Assembly: GCF_963678425.1 (NCBI RefSeq)
Contig: NZ_OY782855.1
Location: forward strand, 1,922,001 to 1,986,000
Source of the DNA: an uncultured Bacteroides sp.
GTDB taxonomy: Bacteria > Bacteroidota > Bacteroidia > Bacteroidales > Bacteroidaceae
Direction of reading: 5' to 3'
Length of the DNA stretch: 64,000 nucleotides
The position numbers and the translations under genes were made by a program. The notes beneath the pieces are model-generated. The model was not told the DNA's origin. It worked only from the letters and a program-made list of their open reading frames with translations, and did no database searches. This document shows positions 58,262 through 64,000 of this stretch, one piece after another (position 1 is the stretch's first letter; each line of letters starts with the position of its first letter).

Positions 58262-58727
58262 ACTCCCGCCAGTTGACTATATGACGAATCAATTTGAAGG
58301 GGGAAATGAGCAATTTATAAATGGTGAGATTACAGATTCGGACACCATTCCAATTTCCGTGATTTATAAGACACCAGGCGATTTTGGAAACATATCCTTG
58401 TATTATCAACCTACAAACGATTTGTTGTTTGACGGTTCTATAATTTGGATGGGAACAGGAACTATTAAATATCCAAAGACATTTAAATCTGCCGATAGTT
58501 ACTCTCTTTTAGATAATCCTATCGTTAAACCAAACGATTCCAGATTCAAATGCATTTTTGGCAACCCGCCTACTGATTATTCTTTAATATGGAATTCAAT
58601 AAGCAGACTAAAAATAGTTGCTGATTATTTAAAGAGCAACAAAAAGATAAGCCTGTTTCTTTATACTCCCAGTGTTGGAATAGGGAATCCTTATGAATGG
58701 GATTGGTTTATTATTATGAATAAATAG
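58262..58727 (+). pseudogene. 5'-truncated copy of the small lipoprotein gene
   Basis: Similar to 56562-57119 from about the codons for VDYMT onward (shared runs such as YYQPTNDLLFDGSIIWMGTG and TPSVGIGNPYEWDWF) to the stop, but the signal peptide and lipobox are gone. An ATG at 58281 would start a 148-residue protein without an export signal. Substitutions are spread along the copy and the frame is open, so the duplication is not brand-new and decay is limited. Confidence 0.8.
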
Positions 58728-58883
58728 CCTGTCTCTTATCTGGTATCTGGTTTAATCCCAGACACGTCAATAAATAGTTGTAATTAGAAATGCGTTTATG
58801 ATACCAAGGTAATATGATTATAGATTATAACAGATAAATAGTGACGATCCAGCATAATTTACTAAATATTCGCGATACATCAG

Positions 58884-58929
58884 TGAAGTGCACCCAAAAG
58901 TTTATGTCTAACTTCTGGGGTGCACTTCA
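58884..58929. repeat. 46-bp imperfect palindrome resembling an insertion-sequence end
   Basis: TGAAGTGCACCC at the left and GGGGTGCACTTCA at the right are inverted, and the arms continue through AAAAGTT / AACTTCT. From memory, TGAAGTGCACCCC-type ends occur on IS3-like elements of Bacteroidetes. No transposase frame is adjacent, so this is at most a scar; it could also act as a terminator for the genes on either side. Confidence 0.45.
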
Positions 58930-58965
58930 TAATATAACCGTCATTTAAACATTTACAAGAATGCT

Positions 58966-59454
58966 TCATTTGCTCCCATACGGCGGCCACATTTTTATGG
59001 TTCTCATATTGGGTGATGGCGGATATGTCAGCATCCAATTTGCATCCTGCAAATCTTGTAAACTCAAATCATATCGCTGAATAATAGTATTATTAATATG
59101 AGTGGTGTGTGATTCCAGTAGCTTCGCATTAAAAACATAAACCATCAGCGTATCTGATTGAATACTTATTCCATCTTTAAATATTACTTCCCAGTGATCT
59201 CGCTGTTGAAGTGCGTCTTTGTTTTCTGTATTTGGATATACTTTATATATTTGAGGTTGAGAATCCATTCCCCCAAGCCGATTATTTAAAGTATCCGGAT
59301 ATAAATGGTCAGCAACTATATATACCGTCATATCTGATTTGTTAATAAATCGAATTGTATCATGATGGTTCTCATCCTCCTTTGTGCACATACTTGCTGT
59401 AGCTACAAAAGATATAACCAATAAAGTAACCGCTGTTTCTAACTGCTTTTTCAT
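58966..59454 (-). CDS. Small secreted/lipoprotein-like protein, paralogue of the next gene
   Basis: 162 residues with an N-terminal hydrophobic signal ending ATASMCTKEDEN, a probable lipobox followed by acidic residues. The mature part is beta-rich (DTIRFINKSDMTVYIVADH), and near the C-terminus it shares QRYDLSLQDLQDANWMLTYPP with the neighbouring protein (HRYRLKLEDLQRMNWTVVYPP). It lies 25 bases after that gene, downstream of the RHS fragment. It could be an immunity lipoprotein for the RHS tip; inference from position only. Confidence 0.75.
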   Translation of the reverse strand: MKKQLETAVTLLVISFVATASMCTKEDENHHDTIRFINKSDMTVYIVADHLYPDTLNNRLGGMDSQPQIYKVYPNTENKDALQQRDHWEVIFKDGISIQSDTLMVYVFNAKLLESHTTHINNTIIQRYDLSLQDLQDANWMLTYPPSPNMRTIKMWPPYGSK

Positions 59455-59479
59455 ATTTTACTTTATTCGAATTTAGAGC

Positions 59480-59917
59480 TCATTCTTTAGGCGGATAAAC
59501 TACCGTCCAGTTCATCCGCTGTAAATCTTCTAGTTTAAGTCGATATCTGTGTAATACAGGTACATATTTGCGTATGGTATCACATGGTTCTGACCAGTGT
59601 TTTTTATAAAGTTCTTCATCAACAATAAATATATCCATTATTTGACCTTTGCTCAAATAATCTTCCCACCCAGAAGATCTCATAGAAACTTTAAAAAAAT
59701 ATAAAGAATCGTGGCGAATGCCAAATAATATTGTATTACCAGCACTATTGTTACAATAAAAAAATGTATCCTTCCAATCGATTATTCCTTGAAATGCTAT
59801 ATTTTTATTAGATTCATTTATTATTTTTATGTATCTATGCTCATTTTTTTCATTTGACGGGCAAGCACACAAGATACACATCATACAAAGCAATATTGCT
59901 ATTTGAAACTGTTTCAT
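59480..59917 (-). CDS. Small lipoprotein, paralogue of the following gene
   Basis: 145 residues. Lipobox in CMMCILCACPSNEKNE. Beta-rich mature part (YIKIINESNKNIAFQGIIDW) and the shared C-terminal RYxLxLxDLQxxNWxxxYPP signature. It starts 17 bases after the RHS stop on the same strand, so the three genes form a unit. As a periplasm- or membrane-anchored pair of paralogues behind a toxin-like gene they are candidate immunity proteins, but no family was recognised. Confidence 0.77.
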   Translation of the reverse strand: MKQFQIAILLCMMCILCACPSNEKNEHRYIKIINESNKNIAFQGIIDWKDTFFYCNNSAGNTILFGIRHDSLYFFKVSMRSSGWEDYLSKGQIMDIFIVDEELYKKHWSEPCDTIRKYVPVLHRYRLKLEDLQRMNWTVVYPPKE

Positions 59918-59934
59918 AATTGTTTTATTTTAAT

Positions 59935-61254
59935 TCATTTCACTCTATTCTTGTTATAATATATCCCATTACCGATACCTACTCCTACGACACTTACTAT
60001 TCCGTCCAACCAACTAAAAGAATCATACCATTGGGCGTGTAAATTCAATGTGTTTATCATTTCTATATCATGAGAATTTTTATAGTCATAATAGTTATAT
60101 ATACTATTACTTCCGACATGATATACATCTAATGGATTTTCATAAAAGTTCCAACCTTTACTAACTTCATTATTATGATTGTAGTCATATTGTTCCATAG
60201 TCTGATAAAACCCTTCTACGTTTTTATTGAAATATAAGAATGCCCTGCGGTTAGCATCTTGTTCGAAGGGTTGATAATCATGATTTTGATCTTTCATACC
60301 TGCACTCATCAGGCTTGGGATAGCCACTCTCGGAAGATATCCCAAGCCCATCTCTTGGCTCTGCAAATAATGCCCGTATTCGTGTTGAAACCATTCATTA
60401 TTTGCATCCGCTTCAATGTCTCTATTGCCGATAATGTAATTACCTAATGTTAAAGCCCCGAAATTTGAAGGCGAAGAATTGGTTTGCAACACAGTTGTTC
60501 CATAGGCATAATCTACTTTGTTTACATGCCCCAATATATTAGTTCCGTGCGATCCAAAAAAACCAGTGGCAGTTTGAGGAGATTGCCATGTAAACCGGGA
60601 AACAACTTCCCAAGTGCGTTCCAAAGGCTTTTTATTAGGATCTGAAATAAACAAACCACCCCAAATTCTTATTGAGTTCCATGCGTGCCTATTTGCTGAT
60701 TTCAGAAATCCTTCGCCATTAAATAAACCTTTTATCCCTCCAATAATCCAATCGTCAATAACAAAAAATTCTCCGGATTTATCACTGTAGATTAACGGAT
60801 TATTCACACAATAACTGTATCTGTTAAAACTCTGACTAAAGTCCGGTGCTTGTACATACGGGTCTGGCGATAAAAATCGGCCCAATGCCGGATCATACAA
60901 ACGAGCGTTCATATTGATTAACCCAAATGCTGTTAAGTGTTCATGCCCCGTATATCCACGCCCTAGGAAGAGTACTGGCTCTGAGCCGGGAGTGTAAGTT
61001 ACCTGAGTGGCAGGATTTCGCAACCTGCCCCAGGCATCGTAACTGAGTTCCTGTTTCAAAGAGCCGTTGGCATTCACCACGTGGGTAATGCTGCCCATAT
61101 AATCACGGCAAATGTAATACAATTTCCACGGATTATCCAGCTCCGGGATCACAAGTACAGCCGGGGCCGAATAGGCATCACCCCCCACATATAATATTTC
61201 TTTTGACGAGGCATCATTCCCATCCCACATTTCGTACTCATTGTTGAACAACAT
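59935..61254 (-). CDS. Orphan RHS core tip with HEYGH metallopeptidase-like C-terminal domain
   Basis: C-terminal end of an RHS/YD-repeat protein. The reading is open upstream to 61377 (SYEKTFVLTEGEKKAEFSYN, an RHS-type repeat) without a start codon, so the large N-terminal cage is missing; ATG 61254 is the first possible start. Residues about 45-160 carry the RHS-associated core: YDAWGRLRNP, GYTGHEHL, LINMNARLYDPALGRFLSPDP and NRYSYCVNNPLIYSD. The variable tip (about 165-439) has EWFQHEYGHYLQSQ, a HExxH zinc motif, and a later FEQDANRRA that may give the third ligand. A hydrophobic stretch closes the protein. A toxin role is inferred from RHS architecture. Confidence 0.82.
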   Translation of the reverse strand: MLFNNEYEMWDGNDASSKEILYVGGDAYSAPAVLVIPELDNPWKLYYICRDYMGSITHVVNANGSLKQELSYDAWGRLRNPATQVTYTPGSEPVLFLGRGYTGHEHLTAFGLINMNARLYDPALGRFLSPDPYVQAPDFSQSFNRYSYCVNNPLIYSDKSGEFFVIDDWIIGGIKGLFNGEGFLKSANRHAWNSIRIWGGLFISDPNKKPLERTWEVVSRFTWQSPQTATGFFGSHGTNILGHVNKVDYAYGTTVLQTNSSPSNFGALTLGNYIIGNRDIEADANNEWFQHEYGHYLQSQEMGLGYLPRVAIPSLMSAGMKDQNHDYQPFEQDANRRAFLYFNKNVEGFYQTMEQYDYNHNNEVSKGWNFYENPLDVYHVGSNSIYNYYDYKNSHDIEMINTLNLHAQWYDSFSWLDGIVSVVGVGIGNGIYYNKNRVK

Positions 61255-61380
61255 ATGCTGACTACTAGAATATACTCCTTCTGAAAATTGAGTGCATATT
61301 CTTTCTCCCGAAGCATTATAACTGAATTCGGCTTTCTTTTCTCCTTCTGTAAGTACAAAGGTTTTTTCATATGAGAGTTA

Positions 61381-62004
61381 TTTATTGATTAATGATTTAT
61401 TCATCTTACAACGAAAAGCATTAAGATGCTTTCACCAAGGAACACTATCATTTTACTTGTGATACTTTGTATTTTTTGTATGACCTTATCATTAAACTAC
61501 CATTACATGAAGTTAATATATACAACATAATTGCAGATATTATATTTTTCATTGTACTATTTAAAAGGTCAGAAATACTTTCTTAATTATTAAGATTGCA
61601 TAAAGATAGAATAAATATTTTTCAATATAAAAATATTTATAAAATATTTTCACCTCTATAAAGCTAAAAACAAGCTAACACCTTTGTAACAACTTATCCA
61701 TAGAACTTACAGATATATATTTTAATCTTATATTATAGCTTTATTATAGTCCTGAAAATAACAATTGAAAATGATTCAGTGATCTTTATTGAAGTGGTTG
61801 GTTCTTCGCCACTTTTGTTTGTGAGGATCATCTTCCTTTTTAGCTGTTCTAATCCAGTTCTTCCATAAATTATTCTTTTATAGCTATTTTATTCATGAAT
61901 CCCTCAACAATTCTATTTGATACGGGGTGAATTTATTTACGTAGTTGACGTTTACTACATATTGGGCGGCTATTTAAGTGATTAACTCTTCAATATACAA
62001 AAGA
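61381..62004. other. Very AT-rich stretch between RHS fragment and ilvC
   Basis: About 620 bases where the missing RHS N-terminal region would be expected but is not found. I see no believable gene; only a 33-codon open stretch at 61776-61877 on the minus strand with coding-like but unassigned sequence. Confidence 0.5.
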
Positions 62005-62058
62005 AATATCCCTTCTTGAAAAGGTTTCTTTATTAAGACCTTTTCAAGAAGGGATATT
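62005..62058 (-). terminator. Second stem-loop after ilvC
   Basis: Perfect 21-bp stem starting AATATCCCTTCTTGAAAAGG with a 12-nt loop. On the minus strand it is followed by TCTTTT. It acts with the hairpin at 62060-62099 to end the ilv operon. Confidence 0.8.
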
Positions 62059-62059
62059 G

Positions 62060-62099
62060 TATTATTTAAAGAGAGCAAAGAAGCTCTCTTTAAATAATA
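62060..62099 (-). terminator. First stem-loop after ilvC
   Basis: Perfect 17-bp stem (TATTATTTAAAGAGAGC and complement) with loop AAAGAA, 16 bases after the ilvC stop. It is separated by one base from a second perfect hairpin. Confidence 0.78.
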
Positions 62100-62115
62100 T
62101 CAGCTAAATTCCTGA

Positions 62116-63162
62116 TTAGTTGTTTTCAGGACGCAATTTACGTACAACAGCACCAGCTTGCCACATTTCGCTTTCACGAAGAGCTTTCAATTCAGCATCC
62201 AAACCTGCACGATAGTCTGGTTTAGAGTTTGTATCGATTGAACGTTGAGCTTCGTTACCGCACTTAACTTCAGCATACAATTTTTCAAATACAGGTTTTG
62301 TTGCATCGTGGAATGGAATCATCCAGTCAAGAGCACCACGTTGAGCAGTTGTTGAACAGTTTGCATACATCCAGTCCATACCGTTCTTTGCAAAAAGAGG
62401 CATCAATGACTGAGTAAGTTCTTCTACTGTTTCATTGAAAGCTTCAGAAGGAGTATGTCCGTTTTCGCGCAATGTTTCATATTGAGCAAGAAGTAATCCC
62501 TGGATAGCACCCATCAAAGTACCACGTTCACCTGTTAAGTCAGAGTATACTTCACGTTTGAATGTTGTTTCAAACAAGTAACCTGAACCTACACCGATAC
62601 CCAAAGCAACTACACGATTAAATGCATTGCCTGTTGCATCCTGGAAAATAGCATAAGAAGAGTTCAAGCCACGACCTTCAAGGAACATTGTACGAAGAGA
62701 AGTACCTGATCCTTTAGGAGCAACAAGAATAACATCTACATCAGCAGGAGGAACAATTCCTGTTCTCTCTTTGTAAGTGATACCAAAACCATGAGAGAAA
62801 TAAAGAGCTTTACCAGCTGTAAGGTTCTTCTTTACTGTAGGCCACACTTCAATCTGAGCAGCATCTGAAAGAAGATATTGGATGATAGTACCACGTTGAC
62901 AAGCTTCGTCTATTTCAAACAAAGTTTCTCCCGGAACCCATCCGTCAGCAACAGCTTTTTCCCAAGTCTTGCCACCTTTACGTTGGCCAACAATTACATT
63001 AAAACCATTGTCTCTCAAGTTCAATGATTGTCCAGGTCCCTGAACGCCATAGCCAATCACTGCAATGGTTTCGTTTTTCAATACTTCACGTGCTTTTTCT
63101 AAAGGAAATTCCTCGCGGGTTACTACATTTTCAACAACACCGCCAAAATTCATCTGTGCCAT
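62116..63162 (-). CDS. ilvC: Ketol-acid reductoisomerase
   Basis: Second step of isoleucine/valine synthesis: isomerises and reduces acetolactate with NADPH. 348 residues. The nucleotide-binding loop is IGYGVQGPGQSLNLRDNG with QRKGGKTW. Metal-site region is SDLTGERGTLMGAIQGLL, then the C-terminal knotted domain with ANCSTTAQRGALDW. Starts 27 bases after the thioesterase stop; last gene of the operon, ended by two strong hairpins. Confidence 0.97.
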   Translation of the reverse strand: MAQMNFGGVVENVVTREEFPLEKAREVLKNETIAVIGYGVQGPGQSLNLRDNGFNVIVGQRKGGKTWEKAVADGWVPGETLFEIDEACQRGTIIQYLLSDAAQIEVWPTVKKNLTAGKALYFSHGFGITYKERTGIVPPADVDVILVAPKGSGTSLRTMFLEGRGLNSSYAIFQDATGNAFNRVVALGIGVGSGYLFETTFKREVYSDLTGERGTLMGAIQGLLLAQYETLRENGHTPSEAFNETVEELTQSLMPLFAKNGMDWMYANCSTTAQRGALDWMIPFHDATKPVFEKLYAEVKCGNEAQRSIDTNSKPDYRAGLDAELKALRESEMWQAGAVVRKLRPENN

Positions 63163-63189
63163 TTTTGTTTTCTTTTTTTATTTAAAAAA

Positions 63190-63933
63190 CTAATTAATAA
63201 ATATCATTTTACTACGGCAAACAACTTCGCCGCCATTCTTTTTTATCTCAACATTATACTCATTTTCATTAATCTTCTGTTTATAGAATGAAAGAGTATC
63301 TCCGTAATAACTTTCTGCAACATATGCAACTTCAAAACGTTTAATCCGTTTTTCTTTATACATTTCAAGCGGAAAAAGATCGAGAACACGTTCAATATAC
63401 TTGATACTGTTTACATGTCCGTTAATATCAATATCACTATACTTTGTCTCGTAAGTTGTATCTGGTTCACAATTATCCACTTTAATCCGGCTAGGTTTTT
63501 CAATGGGGCATTCCTTATCACAAACATAATCAACAATGCTCCCACCGTGCAGAGTAAGTAAATCAGCCGGTTTACGTGTTTGCTGGCTAATCATAGCCCA
63601 TACAGAACGCGCATAACCTATGGGGCGCCCCTCTTCATTTAAAATCTCAAAATTACGATCTGTGAAAAGGCGATATACATTCTCGACCCAGGTTTTTATG
63701 CTGAACTTTTCATACTGATAAGGCATCTCATCCAACTCAACAGCCAGGCGGGAAAGTACCCATGTATAATTGGCCTCATTAAGATTTGCAATTCCAAATC
63801 CCCGGTCAGTAGAATGAAAACCGGCACAATTCAGTAAATGATTACCTAGCACCCCCATTGTGAGATGCCCGGAAAAGTCTACATGAAAAGGCTCTGCTAC
63901 AAAATTGTAATGTCCAAGCTTATTCTGCTCCAT
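63190..63933 (-). CDS. Acyl-ACP thioesterase
   Basis: Releases free fatty acids from acyl carrier protein. 247 residues with two hot-dog halves (FAT family). The N-terminal half has FHVDFSGHLTMGVLGNHLLNCA and SRLAVELDEMPYQYEKFSIKTWV, and the second half has the catalytic region KYSDIDINGHVNSIKYIERVLD with the Asn-His pair. The start overlaps the preceding frame (the acetolactate synthase small-subunit stop is at 63920), so it is translationally coupled within the ilv operon. Confidence 0.92.
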   Translation of the reverse strand: MEQNKLGHYNFVAEPFHVDFSGHLTMGVLGNHLLNCAGFHSTDRGFGIANLNEANYTWVLSRLAVELDEMPYQYEKFSIKTWVENVYRLFTDRNFEILNEEGRPIGYARSVWAMISQQTRKPADLLTLHGGSIVDYVCDKECPIEKPSRIKVDNCEPDTTYETKYSDIDINGHVNSIKYIERVLDLFPLEMYKEKRIKRFEVAYVAESYYGDTLSFYKQKINENEYNVEIKKNGGEVVCRSKMIFIN

Positions 63934-64000
63934 TTTTCCCCTTTCTACTTTCTACCAAAGCCAGGAAATTACTTAGACGTTCTACCGGGCTTTTAGTAAT
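63920..64000 (-). CDS. ilvN: C-terminal tail of acetolactate synthase small subunit (5' part outside window)
   Basis: The last 26 codons of a gene entering from the right edge: ITKSPVERLSNFLALVESRK, then GKNGAE and a stop at 63920-63922. It overlaps the thioesterase start by 14 bases. The identity rests on operon position before thioesterase and ilvC and on the likeness of the tail to acetolactate synthase regulatory subunits; the sequence is too short to prove it. Confidence 0.6.
   Translation of the reverse strand: MTKSPVERLSNFLALVESRKGKNGAE

Noticed and set aside
61426..61530. Plus-strand 34-codon hydrophobic frame
   Set aside because: Short, in very AT-rich DNA where such frames arise by chance; no promoter or ribosome-binding site seen.
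61776..61877. Minus-strand 33-codon stretch reading NLWKNWIRTAKKEDDPHKQK
   Set aside because: It looks like a protein tail but has no start, sits between stops and matches nothing I can name; noted only as a possible relic.
1..64000. Search for CRISPR arrays, tRNA and rRNA genes
   Set aside because: No regularly spaced repeat array and no cloverleaf or rRNA landmark was recognised by eye; absence is not proven without a scan.

Overview
The window looks like chromosome of a Bacteroidales bacterium, most likely a Bacteroides-type glycan degrader. The evidence is two SusC/SusD polysaccharide-utilisation loci (PULs), a one-piece hybrid two-component regulator, lipoproteins with acidic residues after the lipid cysteine, AT-rich DNA, and promoters with the Bacteroidetes -7 box TAnnTTTG. 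I saw no rRNA, tRNA or CRISPR array.

PUL 1 (about 1-14.5 kb, all minus strand) is a beta-mannan locus. In transcription order it holds a GH5_7-type mannanase, a decayed GH27 alpha-galactosidase, a CE7 acetyl esterase, SusC, SusD, two IPT/TIG surface glycan-binding lipoproteins, a GH26 mannanase lipoprotein and a GH3 beta-glycosidase that runs off the left edge. The GH5 and SusC promoters share a 21-bp-period direct-repeat operator at the same distance (38 nt) from the -7 box. No regulator for this locus is visible in the window.

PUL 2 (about 14.7-37.0 kb, minus strand) has two blocks around a hybrid two-component regulator: GH89 (one frameshift), a DUF5009/HGSNAT-like membrane acyltransferase, GH92 and a small secreted protein; then SusC, SusD, GH92, two GH28 enzymes and a calcineurin-type phosphoesterase. 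The GH89 and SusC promoters share a second, different operator, 31 nt from each -7 box, which is probably the hybrid regulator's target. The enzyme mix (alpha-mannosidases, polygalacturonase-fold enzymes, alpha-GlcNAcase) does not point to one textbook glycan.

From 37.6 to 46.5 kb lie core genes: an AraC regulator, aconitase-isocitrate dehydrogenase-citrate synthase with an MscS channel coupled to the end, and on the plus strand an EamA transporter and a DEDDh exonuclease.

From 46.6 to 54.3 kb is an efflux module: a LytS-type kinase, a LytTR regulator, an RND adaptor lipoprotein, and a 1555-residue protein that fuses an RND pump to a TolC-like outer-membrane factor. It is flanked by the intact exonuclease and a 5'-truncated copy of the same gene.

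From 54.4 to 62 kb is a decayed accessory region: hypothetical secreted and membrane proteins (one frameshifted), a lipoprotein gene and its truncated copy around an M48 peptidase, repeats and an insertion-sequence-like palindrome, and an orphan RHS tip with a HEYGH metallopeptidase-like C-terminus followed by two related small lipoprotein genes. The right end is branched-chain amino acid biosynthesis: ilvC, an acyl-ACP thioesterase and the tail of the acetolactate synthase small subunit.
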